A stretch of DNA of 64,000 nucleotides from contig JBEKFQ010000007.1 in assembly GCA_050013235.1 (NCBI GenBank), positions 34,819 through 98,818 of the forward strand, read 5' to 3'. Under the pieces are notes generated by a model. The model did no database searches and was not told where the DNA came from. It saw only the letters and a program-made list of their open reading frames with translations. The DNA is from RH-AL1 sp050013235. GTDB lineage: Bacteria > Pseudomonadota > Alphaproteobacteria > Rhizobiales > Beijerinckiaceae. The position numbers and the translations under genes are program-made. This document shows, piece by piece, positions 1 to 7,714 of this stretch (position 1 is the stretch's first letter; every line of letters begins with the position of its first letter).

Positions 1-818
1 ACGCTCAAGGCATCGTCCAGCAAGGTGCCCGGCGCGCCTTGGCCCTTCGCCAAGCGGGACCGCAACACTTTCACCCGCTCCGGCCCGCGCCCGAAATCGA
101 GCTCGAAATAAGCGCCGGGAAACGGCGACAGGCCCCGAATTTTATTGTGCACCGCTTGCGCCGGCGCGGTCCAATCGATCCGCGCCTCGGCCTTATCGAT
201 CTTTTGCGCGTAGAGCACACCCTCTCCGGCTTGCGGCGTGAAGGTCAGCGTGCCCGCCTCGATTCTCCGCACGGCTTCCACCATCAGCCGCGCGCCAATG
301 GCGGCAAGCTTGTCGTGCATATCGCCCGCCGTCGCATCGCTTGGGATGGCGACCCGCTCGATCAGAGCAGTGGGGCCGGTATCGAGGCCCTCTTCCACCC
401 GCATGATCGCGGCGGCCGTCTCGGCATCGCCCGCCATGATGGGCCGCTGAATCGGCGCCGCGCCGCGCCAGCGCGGCAGCAGGGAGGGATGCAGGTTGAG
501 AAAGCCCAACGGCGCGGCCTCGAGTATGGCCGGCGGCAACAGCAGGCCATAGCCCACGACGACGCCGAGCCGCGCGCCGAAAGCCGCGAACTCCGCCGCC
601 GCCTCCGGCCCGCGCAACGACTTCGGCGTCACCACCGGAAGCCCTTTGCTCTCCGCGAAAACCTGGATCGGCGAGGGCGTGAGATCGAGACCGCGCCGTC
701 CCGCCGGCTTTGGCGCCCTGGTATAGACAGCGGCGATATCGAACCCCGCCTCCACGAGAGCCGCGAGCGTGGGCACGGCAAACTCCGGCGTGCCCATGAA
801 GACGAGACGCAAGGCCAT
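1..818 (-). CDS. fmt: Methionyl-tRNA formyltransferase, 3' end cut by window edge
   Basis: Formylates the initiator Met-tRNA with 10-formyl-tetrahydrofolate in the cytoplasm. Reading the minus strand from the ATG at 816-818 gives a protein opening MALRLVFMGTPEFA, the classic Fmt N-terminus. The formyl-transfer signature follows, with N108 and H110 in LNLHPSLLPRWRG and D146 in EGLDTGP, the expected catalytic Asn-His-Asp set. About 272 codons are visible; the C-terminal domain runs off the left edge. The start lies one base after the def stop codon, so the two form a translationally close def-fmt operon, as in most bacteria. Def removes the formyl group that Fmt adds. Confidence 0.95.
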   Translation of the reverse strand, partial: MALRLVFMGTPEFAVPTLAALVEAGFDIAAVYTRAPKPAGRRGLDLTPSPIQVFAESKGLPVVTPKSLRGPEAAAEFAAFGARLGVVVGYGLLLPPAILEAAPLGFLNLHPSLLPRWRGAAPIQRPIMAGDAETAAAIMRVEEGLDTGPTALIERVAIPSDATAGDMHDKLAAIGARLMVEAVRRIEAGTLTFTPQAGEGVLYAQKIDKAEARIDWTAPAQAVHNKIRGLSPFPGAYFELDFGRGPERVKVLRSRLAKGQGAPGTLLDDALS

Positions 819-819
819 G

Positions 820-1371
820 TTATGGCCGCGAGGACGGCCGGCTGTCCTCGTAATCCCTTGACTTTGCTGCTTTTTCAAACTTCCGCATCACCCGTGCACG
901 CTTCAGCCGCGAGATATGATCGATGAACAGTACGCCGTTGAGATGATCGATCTCGTGTTGCAGGCAGGTCGCCAGAATCCCCTCGGCCTCGATCTCTTTC
1001 GAGGACCCCGAGAGATCGAGATAGGCGACCCGGATCACCGCCGGCCGCTCGACCGCCTCGTAATATTCGGGGATCGAGAGACAGCCTTCCTCGTAAGTCG
1101 AAAGCTCCTCCGACGCCCAGGTGACGGCCGGATTGATGAAGGCCATCGGCTCGGCCTTGGCCTCCTCGTCCCGCCTTTTGGCGACATCGAGCACCACGAC
1201 CCGCTTCAACACGCCGACCTGCGGCGCGGCAAGCCCGATGCCCGGCGCGAGATACATGGTCTCGAACATATCCTCGACCAACGCGCCGATCTCCTTGTCG
1301 ATGGAGGGCACGGGATCGGCGACCTGACGGAGCCTGGTATCGGGAATGATGAGGATCGGACGCGGGGACAT
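820..1371 (-). CDS. def: Peptide deformylase
   Basis: Metalloenzyme that removes the N-formyl group from nascent proteins. The 183-residue product has all three family motifs in order: GIGLAAPQ at residues 44-51, EGCLSIP around C97, and HEIDHLNG with H139, E140 and H143. C97, H139 and H143 are the metal ligands and E140 the catalytic acid. Length is normal for the iron-type enzyme. The fmt start follows its stop by one base, so the two are surely co-transcribed. No strong Shine-Dalgarno is visible before the ATG. Confidence 0.97.
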   Translation of the reverse strand: MSPRPILIIPDTRLRQVADPVPSIDKEIGALVEDMFETMYLAPGIGLAAPQVGVLKRVVVLDVAKRRDEEAKAEPMAFINPAVTWASEELSTYEEGCLSIPEYYEAVERPAVIRVAYLDLSGSSKEIEAEGILATCLQHEIDHLNGVLFIDHISRLKRARVMRKFEKAAKSRDYEDSRPSSRP

Positions 1372-1568
1372 GGCACAGTTTCACGGTGAGGAAGAGTTAG
1401 GAGATAAGCGCCCAGGGGCACGAGGTCAATTTTTTGGGGCAGTATAGAGAATATTTACAATTCCTGAATCGCTTGCGACAAAGATAGGAACCGGGCCCGG
1501 CGAATTCATCCCCAGATTTCTGTTCCGTATTCGTTCACACGCCGCTGGCAAGCGTGTAAGGTCGTTGC

Positions 1569-2738
1569 ATGGATACGACTCTCTTCCTCCTCGACGGCCT
1601 CCGGGTCACCCCGCTGCATCTGCTGCTCGCAGGCGCGGGCGTCATGGCGCTGCTCGTTCTCGTACTGATCGTCATGCTTGCGCGGGTCGCCCGCGCGCGG
1701 CGGGACGAGATGGAGGAGGCCGATGCCCGCCAGCGCGATCTCGACGCAAAAATGGCGGCCTTGGCGCGCTCCTCGGCGGAGCTGACCGGGCGGATGCAGA
1801 CGGTGGCGGAAGTGTTCGGCACGCGCCAGGCGGATTTGGCGCGGCTGGTGTCGGAGCGGCTCGACGCCGTCGGCCACCGCCTCGGCCAGGGCCTCGAATC
1901 CTCGACGAAATCCACGACGGAAAACCTGACCAAGCTGAACGAACGTCTCGCCGTGATCGATGCCGCGCAAAACCGCTTGGCCGGGCTGACGGAAGAAGTC
2001 ATCGGGCTGAAGGATATTTTGGCCAACAAGCAGGCGCGCGGCGCCTTCGGCCAGGGGCGGATGGAGGCGATCATCCGCGATGCCTTGCCATCCTCGGCCT
2101 ATGAGTTCCAGCCGACTCTGTCGAACCGGATGCGGCCGGATTGCGTCATCCGCTTGCCCGGCGATCCCCGGATGATGGTGGTCGATGCGAAATTCCCGCT
2201 CGAATCCTTTTCCGCGCTCAAGGCGGCGGAGAGCGAGGAGGCGCTGAAGGCCGCCATGACTCGCGTGCGCAACGATGTCGGCAAACACATCAAGGATATC
2301 GCCGAGCGTTACTTCTTGCCGGGCGAAACCCAAGATATCGCCATGCTGTTCGTGCCCTCGGAATCGCTCTATGCCGAGATCAACGAGAATTTCGAGGATA
2401 TCGTCGCCAAGGCACATAAGGCCCGGCTCATCATCGTCTCGCCCTCGCTCCTCATGATGGCCGTGCAAGTCATGCAAGCCATCGTGCGGGATGCCCGCGT
2501 GCGCGAACAGGCCCATGCCATCCAAAACGAAGTGCGCCTGCTGATTACCGACGTCGGACGGCTGCACGACCGGATCAGCAAGCTCGGCAATCATTTCCGC
2601 CAGGTCGGGGAAGACGTGACGGGCGCGCTGACCTCGGCCGATAAAGTACTGAAACGCGGCGAGCGGATCGACGCGATGGATTTTACCGAGGTCGAGGCCA
2701 AGGCGCTGCCGGGCGGGTTTGTGAAGGCGGCGGAATAA
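1569..2738 (+). CDS. rmuC: DNA recombination protein RmuC homologue
   Basis: RmuC-family protein of 389 residues, linked in E. coli to limiting inversions at short repeats; its biochemical role is inferred from a nuclease-like fold. Residues about 17-40 form one N-terminal membrane anchor, residues 42-140 are charged and likely coiled coil, and the conserved RmuC domain spans about 165-340, including the VVDAKFPLE segment typical of the family. It is divergent from def-fmt, with a 197-base intergenic region containing an AT-rich patch near 1430-1460. The gene ends 112 bases before the convergent avidin-like gene. Confidence 0.93.
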   Translation: MDTTLFLLDGLRVTPLHLLLAGAGVMALLVLVLIVMLARVARARRDEMEEADARQRDLDAKMAALARSSAELTGRMQTVAEVFGTRQADLARLVSERLDAVGHRLGQGLESSTKSTTENLTKLNERLAVIDAAQNRLAGLTEEVIGLKDILANKQARGAFGQGRMEAIIRDALPSSAYEFQPTLSNRMRPDCVIRLPGDPRMMVVDAKFPLESFSALKAAESEEALKAAMTRVRNDVGKHIKDIAERYFLPGETQDIAMLFVPSESLYAEINENFEDIVAKAHKARLIIVSPSLLMMAVQVMQAIVRDARVREQAHAIQNEVRLLITDVGRLHDRISKLGNHFRQVGEDVTGALTSADKVLKRGERIDAMDFTEVEAKALPGGFVKAAE

Positions 2739-2805
2739 ACTGGCTCACGGAGCCCTGCGGGATCGGGCGGCGCCCACGGGGTGAAGCCGCGCTCGTCGAC
2801 GCGGC

Positions 2806-2827
2806 CTCAAAAAATCCGTCCGGCTCC
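2806..2827. repeat. Left copy of a recR-3'-end direct repeat
   Basis: This stretch (CTC, six A, then TCCGTCCGGCTCC) repeats the sequence at the 3' end of recR (3386-3406), differing by one A in the homopolymer. On the minus strand both read as codons for SRTDF. The two copies bracket the avidin-like gene. The similarity continues weakly for about 15 bases beyond the core. Confidence 0.7.
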
Positions 2828-2850
2828 CAGACGCCGGCGGCGAATTTGGC

Positions 2851-3255
2851 TCAAGCGGGGCCTTGCACGAATATATCCGCTCCGGCGCTAATCGAGTCCC
2901 AAGCCTCGGAAGGGTTTCCAGGCGTCGAAGCAAGATGCCAAAGCGTATAAAGATAGACATCGCCCGCATCCGCCAAGATCAGACCGGTCCAGCTTGTCAC
3001 CGATGGCGACGAAGACTTCCAATTCACCGTGAAGCCGATGGCATCTCCGGCAATCGTTCCGGAAAGCGGCCCAGAAACGGAGACGCCGCCAGCGCTTACC
3101 GCGCTCGTATAGATTCCGGTGAAATTATTGTTCGAGACGGTGACGACTTCCATCGTCGATCCCAGCTCATTGTGCCAAAGGCCTTCGAGATTGAAAGCCG
3201 GCGCGCCGGCCGCTCTCAGGGAAAAAGGAACAAGGGATTTTTTATCGACAGACAT
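2851..3255 (-). CDS. Avidin/streptavidin-family biotin-binding protein
   Basis: A 134-residue protein consisting of one avidin beta-barrel. Aligned by eye with streptavidin, the biotin-contacting positions are all present: N29 and S33 (N23, S27), Y49 and S51 (Y43, S45), W79 (W79), S85 and T87 (S88, T90), W89 (W92), W106 and L108 (W108, L110), W119 (W120) and D127 (D128). High-affinity biotin binding is therefore expected; oligomeric state cannot be judged by eye. The start is well supported by GGGAGG six bases before the ATG. Unlike most avidins there is no hydrophobic signal peptide: the first 20 residues begin MSVDKKSLVPFSLR, so the protein may stay in the cytoplasm or leave by another route. 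It lies downstream of recR on the same strand but has its own AT-rich promoter region. Confidence 0.93.
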   Translation of the reverse strand: MSVDKKSLVPFSLRAAGAPAFNLEGLWHNELGSTMEVVTVSNNNFTGIYTSAVSAGGVSVSGPLSGTIAGDAIGFTVNWKSSSPSVTSWTGLILADAGDVYLYTLWHLASTPGNPSEAWDSISAGADIFVQGPA

Positions 3256-3310
3256 ATTAAGCCTCCCGCGGATTATTACACTACAACATCATAAAACACG
3301 AATTTTTAAT

Positions 3311-3332
3311 ATTATACAACAAGCAGTTGTTG
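3311..3332 (-). promoter_or_regulatory. Probable promoter and operator of the avidin-like gene
   Basis: On the minus strand a perfect TATAAT -10 box (complement of 3311-3316) lies about 55 bases before the start codon at 3255. Directly upstream of it, where the -10/-35 spacer would be, sits a perfect inverted repeat CAACAA-GCAG-TTGTTG (3317-3332), a plausible repressor site. No good -35 hexamer is visible at 17 bases. The surrounding 3255-3360 stretch is much more AT-rich than its neighbours. Confidence 0.5.
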
Positions 3333-3385
3333 CGGTTTTGAAAATCAAGACGCCGCGCCGCGATAGATATTCATATGCGTGCTCT

Positions 3386-3406
3386 CTCAAAAATCCGTCC
3401 GGCTCC
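3386..3406. repeat. Right copy of the direct repeat (recR 3' end)
   Basis: This copy overlaps the last codons and stop of recR (TGA at 3387-3389, minus strand). It matches 2806-2827 except for one A. It is presumably the parental copy because it codes for the RecR C-terminus. Confidence 0.7.
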
Positions 3407-3992
3407 TGAGCGCCGCCGCCAGCGTGCCCTCGTCCAAATAATCGAGCTCTCCGCCGACCGGCACGCCGTGAGCCAGCCGCGTCGTCTTGATTCCGAGGTG
3501 AGAAAGCAGATCGGTCACGTAATGCGCGGTCGTCTGACCATCGACGGTGGCGTTCACCGCGAGGATCACCTCTTTCACGCCATCCTCGACGCAGCGCGCG
3601 ACGAGGTTCGACAGGTTCAGCTCTTTCGGGCCGACACCATCGAGCGGCGAGAGGGTGCCGCCCAGCACGTGATATTTGGCGCGCACGGCGGCGGCGCGCT
3701 CCAACGCCCAGAGGTCGCCGACGGTTTCGACCACGATCAGCACGCCGGGATCGCGGCTGGGGTCGCGGCAGATCGTGCACGGCTGGCAGGTATCCGCATT
3801 GCCACAGGCTTCGCAGATCACGATTTTTTCGCGCGCGACGGCCATCGCGTCGGCGAGCGGACTCAACAGCTCCTCGCGCTTGCGCAAGAGATGCAGAGCC
3901 GCGCGCCGCGCCGATCGCGGCCCCAGGCCGGGCAGCCGCGCCAGCAATTGAATGAGCCGCTCGATTTCCGGCCCGGCGATAGGGTTAGCCAT
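3387..3992 (-). CDS. recR: Recombination mediator protein RecR
   Basis: RecR helps RecF and RecO load RecA at gaps during recombinational repair. The 201-residue product has the N-terminal helix-hairpin-helix (LPGLGPRSARR, residues 20-30), a zinc finger with C60, C63, C72 and C75, and a Toprim domain from about 83 (GVLIVVET). Length is normal. It is the last gene of the conserved SRP RNA-dnaX-ybaB-recR run on the minus strand, 28 bases after ybaB. Confidence 0.97.
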   Translation of the reverse strand: MANPIAGPEIERLIQLLARLPGLGPRSARRAALHLLRKREELLSPLADAMAVAREKIVICEACGNADTCQPCTICRDPSRDPGVLIVVETVGDLWALERAAAVRAKYHVLGGTLSPLDGVGPKELNLSNLVARCVEDGVKEVILAVNATVDGQTTAHYVTDLLSHLGIKTTRLAHGVPVGGELDYLDEGTLAAALRSRTDF

Positions 3993-4020
3993 TAGAATTT
4001 GGCCATCGAAACCTGCCTCA

Positions 4021-4344
4021 TCAGAACGGCAGCTTCATTCCGGGCGGCAGCGGCAGGCCGGCCGTCACGTCGCGCATCTTGTCTTCCATCAGACGCTCGG
4101 CCTTCTTGCGCGCATCCTCATGCGCCGTGACGATCAAATCCTCCAAGATTTCAGCCTCGTCCGGGTTGAACAGCGAGGCGTCGATGGCAATGCCCTTCAT
4201 CTGGCCCTTGGCGGTGAGCGTCACGCGCACCAACCCGCCGCCGGACTGCCCCTCGACCTCGACACGCTCCAATTCGGCCTGCATGTCTTGCATCTTGGCC
4301 TGCATGGCTTGGGCCGACTTCATCAGTCCCATCAGGTCTTTCAT
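4021..4344 (-). CDS. ybaB: YbaB/EbfC nucleoid-associated protein
   Basis: Small DNA-binding protein of 107 residues in the YbaB/EbfC family. It begins MKDLMGLMKSAQAMQAKMQDM and continues with the glycine-containing GQSGGGLVRVTL loop and the acidic DPDEAEILEDL-like helix typical of the family. The ATG at 4342-4344 gives the expected family length. Position between dnaX and recR is one of the best conserved gene orders in bacteria. Confidence 0.95.
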   Translation of the reverse strand: MKDLMGLMKSAQAMQAKMQDMQAELERVEVEGQSGGGLVRVTLTAKGQMKGIAIDASLFNPDEAEILEDLIVTAHEDARKKAERLMEDKMRDVTAGLPLPPGMKLPF

Positions 4345-4415
4345 GGCCGTAACTCCGTTTCTCGAAAGGATACGCGTGGCCGGCGAAAAGCGCTCTGGTT
4401 TTCGCGGGTCATGCG

Positions 4416-6299
4416 CTAAAAATCGTCCTCGGTCTCGATCATGTGATCGAAGGCAATATCCTCGCCGCCGTCGCCCGCGGGCACACCGGCACTGAGCGCC
4501 GGCGGCGGCGCCACCTCTTCGGGCTGGCGGACCGCGACGATTTTCGCACCGGGAAACCGAGCGAGCACGCTTCGCACCAAGGGATCGCTTTCGACATTCG
4601 AAATCGTCTGCTTTTCCCGCGCCTCGGCCTGCTGCTTCAGGCTCGGGCCGCCGGGCGTGCGCGACAGCGTGATCATCCAGCGCGCGCCGGTCCATTCCTG
4701 CAGCTTGCGCATCAGCGTCTGCGCCAATTGCGGCGACGCGCCGGGCGCGGCCGAGAATTCGATCGAGCCTTCCTCGAAGCGCACGAGATGCACGTCGCGC
4801 TCCAGCGCCGTTTTCAACTGAATGTCGCGCTTTTCCGCGCAGAGCGCGATGATGTCCTCGAGACGGCCGAGCCGGATCGCGGCATCGGGCGCGGGCTTGG
4901 CGGCCGCCACGATCGGTTGCGCCACGATGCTCTGCATCTGGGCCGGCATTTGACGCGGCGCCGGCGGCACCACGGCCAAGGCGGCGCGAGCCCCTCCGCC
5001 ACCGCCGCGCGGCGCTGCGCTGCCTGAACCGGACGCGCCCGCGCCAGAGAGCTGGCGCAACACGTCGCCGGGGGGCGGCAGATCGGCGGCATAGGCGAGG
5101 CGCACCAGCACCATATCGGCAGCGGCGAGCGGGCGCGGCGAATCCTTGACCTCGCCGAGCCCCTTCAGCAGCAATTGCCAGGCGCGGGTCAACACGGCCA
5201 TGCTTAGAGTCTTGGCAAAAATCTTTCCGCGCGTGCGCTCGTCCGGCGTGGCGGCGGGATCGTCGCCCGCCTCCGGCACCAACTTGAGCCTCGTGACGAA
5301 ATGAACGAAATCGGCGAGATCGACCAGAATCTGGCCGGGCTCGCCGCCGCCATCGTGCAGATCCTTCAAAGTGCACAGCCCGGCCGCCATGTCGCCGCGC
5401 ATCACTTCTTCGAAAAGATCGATGATGCGAGTCCGGTCGGCGAGCCCCAGCATCGCGCGCAGGCTCGCGCCATCGAGCGTGCCGCCGGCGCCGGCCCCCA
5501 ATGCCATGGCTTGATCGAGCAGCGACAGGGCATCACGCACCGAACCCTCGGCGGCCCGCGCGATCACCGCCAAGGCCTCGTCCTCGACGGGCACATGTTC
5601 CTTGGCGCAAATCCGGGCGAGATGGGCGGCGAGCACCGGGGCTTCGACGCGGCGCAGATCGAAGCGCTGGCAGCGCGAGCGCACCGTCACCGGCACTTTT
5701 TCGATTTCGGTCGTCGCGAACAGAAATTTGACGTGATCCGGCGGCTCCTCCAGCGTCTTCAACAGGCCGTTGAAGGCCTGTTTCGACAACATGTGCACCT
5801 CGTCGATGATGTAGACCTTGGTCCGCGCCATCACCGGGCGGTAGCGCGCGTTTTCGATGATTTCGCGGACGTCGTCGATGCCGGTATGCGAGGCCGCGTC
5901 CATTTCGATCACGTCGACATGGCGTGATTCGATGATCGCCTGACAGTGGACGCCGATCTCGGGCATGTGGATCGTCGGGCGCGTGACGGCGGGATGGCCG
6001 TCGCGGGCGGGCAGCTCGTAATTAAAGGCGCGGGCGAGAATGCGGGCGGTCGTCGTCTTGCCGACGCCGCGCACGCCGGTCAGCATATAGGCTTGATGGA
6101 TGCGGTCGAGGTCGAAGGCGTTGGAGAGCGTCTTGACCATGGCCTCTTGGCCGATCAAATCCTCGAAGGAGCTGGGCCGGTACTTCCGGGCCAGCACGCG
6201 ATAGGGCGCGGCCGCCTGCTCGCGCTTCGGCGCGTCCTCGGCGGCGAACAACATGCCGAGGCCTTCGGAAGGGCCTCCGGCCTCGGGAGCATCGCTCAT
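4416..6299 (-). CDS. dnaX: DNA polymerase III subunits gamma/tau
   Basis: Clamp-loader ATPase of the replicative polymerase. Near the N-terminus are the Walker A GVRGVGKTT, Walker B YIIDEVHML and the sensor SRC motif (VTVRSRCQRFDLRR), followed by the lid and collar and a Pro/Ala-rich linker to the tau C-terminal domain. The ATG at 6297-6299 was chosen (627 residues) because GGGA is suitably spaced before it; ATGs at 6305 and 6344 are also in frame. The zinc module has only one Cys (IGVHCQAI) instead of four; from memory this is usual in alphaproteobacteria. The SRP RNA gene lies just upstream on the same strand. Confidence 0.96.
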   Translation of the reverse strand: MSDAPEAGGPSEGLGMLFAAEDAPKREQAAAPYRVLARKYRPSSFEDLIGQEAMVKTLSNAFDLDRIHQAYMLTGVRGVGKTTTARILARAFNYELPARDGHPAVTRPTIHMPEIGVHCQAIIESRHVDVIEMDAASHTGIDDVREIIENARYRPVMARTKVYIIDEVHMLSKQAFNGLLKTLEEPPDHVKFLFATTEIEKVPVTVRSRCQRFDLRRVEAPVLAAHLARICAKEHVPVEDEALAVIARAAEGSVRDALSLLDQAMALGAGAGGTLDGASLRAMLGLADRTRIIDLFEEVMRGDMAAGLCTLKDLHDGGGEPGQILVDLADFVHFVTRLKLVPEAGDDPAATPDERTRGKIFAKTLSMAVLTRAWQLLLKGLGEVKDSPRPLAAADMVLVRLAYAADLPPPGDVLRQLSGAGASGSGSAAPRGGGGGARAALAVVPPAPRQMPAQMQSIVAQPIVAAAKPAPDAAIRLGRLEDIIALCAEKRDIQLKTALERDVHLVRFEEGSIEFSAAPGASPQLAQTLMRKLQEWTGARWMITLSRTPGGPSLKQQAEAREKQTISNVESDPLVRSVLARFPGAKIVAVRQPEEVAPPPALSAGVPAGDGGEDIAFDHMIETEDDF

Positions 6300-6360
6300 C
6301 GGCATTCCCAAGCGGCCATTGATTGGCTTAGCAAAGCCGGCCACGAAGACGAGGGAGAAA

Positions 6361-6460
6361 GTGGGAGGCTGGACGAAGACCCGCCCTGTCTCGTTAGGGC
6401 TGCTTCCTTCCGGACCTGACCCGATTGGCGAGTGGAACGTCCACCGCCAACCTCCCGCCC
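6361..6460 (-). ncRNA. ffs: Signal recognition particle RNA (4.5S type)
   Basis: On the minus strand the universally conserved SRP domain IV core is present: GGTCAGG, TCCGGAAGGAAGCAGCC (complement of about 6394-6422). The flanks GGGAGGTTGG (about 6447-6456) and CCAGCCTCCC (6362-6371) pair to close the long hairpin. Total length is about 100 nt, a small bacterial SRP RNA. It lies directly upstream of dnaX, its usual place in alphaproteobacteria. Ends are set from the pairing and may be off by several bases. Confidence 0.93.
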
Positions 6461-6560
6461 CCTATGTGGACCAAGCCGCGCGATTTCGCAATGGCAGGCT
6501 TGCCACGGGCGGCGGAAGTTGAGAGGGAGGGATCATGCATTTTCGACAGGGCTCCATTTT

Positions 6561-6998
6561 ATGCCGCAAGACCAGGTCAAGACACTGCCCGCTTGGGTGA
6601 TGCCGGGGAATCTCGCCGAAATCATCGAGGAAGACGGCGAATGGGAGGATCCGAGCTGGGATCCGCTTCTCCTGACCGTCGTGGGGGACACGAGGCACGA
6701 AGGCCGGCTGATCAAGAAAGCCTGGCAACTCTCGCTCTGGCCCGGCGACGCTTTTTTCGAACCGTTGAACGCCGCGCTCAAGGCGCGGGGCGGCAAGGCG
6801 GACGGCCATGCCTGGTCCGATCTCATCCACGAGGAAATCGCCCGCCGCGCGCCCGCTTTATTGCCGAAGCTGCATGATGATTCCGACGCCGCGACTTGCG
6901 TGATCTGGGTCGAGACGGAGGCGGACGGAAGGGCGCTGATGGAGACGGCGTGGGTGTATTTGCACGAGGGGAAGGCGGCGCGGGAAAACGATAAATGA
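6561..6998 (+). CDS. Small acidic protein of unknown function
   Basis: A 145-residue, acidic, soluble protein with no signal peptide or membrane segment. The ATG at 6561 (MPQDQVKTLPAWV) is the likely start because upstream codons read through the SRP RNA locus. The segment with WSDLIHEEIARR and, later, CVIWVETEADGRALMETAWVYLHE vaguely recalls Imm51-type immunity proteins; this is a resemblance noted by eye and not a firm assignment. It lies 60 bases before the vapBC operon on the same strand. Function unknown. Confidence 0.7.
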   Translation: MPQDQVKTLPAWVMPGNLAEIIEEDGEWEDPSWDPLLLTVVGDTRHEGRLIKKAWQLSLWPGDAFFEPLNAALKARGGKADGHAWSDLIHEEIARRAPALLPKLHDDSDAATCVIWVETEADGRALMETAWVYLHEGKAARENDK

Positions 6999-7015
6999 GT
7001 TGATCGGCCCAGCCA

Positions 7016-7052
7016 CTCAGGATATCCTAAGTTTTGCTTCGGATATCCTGAG
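7016..7052. promoter_or_regulatory. Inverted-repeat operator upstream of vapBC
   Basis: A perfect 12-base inverted repeat, CTCAGGATATCC (7016-7027) and GGATATCCTGAG (7041-7052), is separated by 13 bases and ends six bases before the vapB ATG. The spacing of about 25 bases between arm centres places both arms on nearby faces of the helix. This is the expected arrangement for autoregulation by a VapB-VapC complex. Confidence 0.75.
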
Positions 7053-7058
7053 CCCGTC

Positions 7059-7301
7059 ATGCCCCTCTACATCAAGGACGATACGACCGCCGAGCTGGTG
7101 GCAAAACTCGCCGCATTGCGCGGGACGTCGAAGCAAGACGCGGTAAAATTCGCCGTCCAGGCCGAGTTGGACCGGGCAGCCCAGGCGATTCCATACCGGC
7201 AACGGCTCGCCGCATTCCGGGCAACGCATCCCTTGCCGCCACGCACGGGTCTCGAGGCGGATAAAGCGTTCTTCGACGAACTATCCGGGGAAACCAGATG
7301 A
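7059..7301 (+). CDS. vapB: VapB-type antitoxin (Rv0623-like family)
   Basis: An 80-residue antitoxin beginning MPLYIKDDTTAELVAKLAALRG, matching the short N-terminal DNA-binding pattern of the PSK-type/Rv0623-like VapB family. The C-terminal half would wrap and inhibit the toxin. The stop codon overlaps the vapC start by four bases, the usual coupling in toxin-antitoxin pairs. It is probably autoregulated through the inverted repeat at 7016-7052. Confidence 0.88.
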   Translation: MPLYIKDDTTAELVAKLAALRGTSKQDAVKFAVQAELDRAAQAIPYRQRLAAFRATHPLPPRTGLEADKAFFDELSGETR

Positions 7302-7690
7302 TTTTCGCCGATGCCTCGGCCCTGATCGTTCTCATGACGGGAGAGGCCGAAGCGGATACTTTGGCTGAAACCCTCGAATCCGGCGGTGAGCGCCTATGTT
7401 CCGCTCTTTCGATCTGGGAAACTGTCGCAGGCCTGTGCCGCTCTTACCAATACACAACGGATTCGGCGCGCGCCGATGTTCAGGACTATCTGAAGCTCGA
7501 ACGCTTCCGGATCGTTCCGATCGGCGTTGCTGAGTACGAAATCGCGGCTTCTGCCTATGCGCGATTCGGAAAAGGCCGCCATCCCGCAGGCCTCAATATG
7601 GGCGATTGTTTTGCCTACGCCTGCGCCAGGACAAACCAGGCCAAACTGCTTTACAAGGGCAGTTATTTCGACAAGACGGATCTCGCCTAA
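7298..7690 (+). CDS. vapC: VapC-type PIN-domain ribonuclease toxin
   Basis: A 130-residue PIN-domain protein. The acidic metal-binding residues are in place: D5 (MIFADAS), E41 (SIWETV), D103 (NMGDCFAYA) and a terminal acidic site in FDKTD (D125/D128). Family members cleave tRNA or rRNA when free of antitoxin. The active site looks intact, so the pair is probably functional. It overlaps vapB by ATGA and ends 24 bases before nudC. Confidence 0.92.
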   Translation: MIFADASALIVLMTGEAEADTLAETLESGGERLCSALSIWETVAGLCRSYQYTTDSARADVQDYLKLERFRIVPIGVAEYEIAASAYARFGKGRHPAGLNMGDCFAYACARTNQAKLLYKGSYFDKTDLA

Positions 7691-7714
7691 CGCGGCCAAC
7701 CCCAAAGAGGTCTC

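Noticed and set aside
39..926. Long open frame on the plus strand across fmt and def
   Set aside because: It is antisense to two genes with complete family motifs; its Arg-rich composition is the usual shadow of high-GC coding DNA.
2786..2805. GCCGCG...CGCGGC hairpin after rmuC as a terminator
   Set aside because: The adjacent homopolymer is A on the rmuC strand, and for the avidin transcript the T-run comes before and not after the stem.
2863..3294. Open frame of 143 codons antisense to the avidin-like gene
   Set aside because: The minus strand has the full avidin motif set, a good ribosome-binding site and promoter; the plus frame has none.
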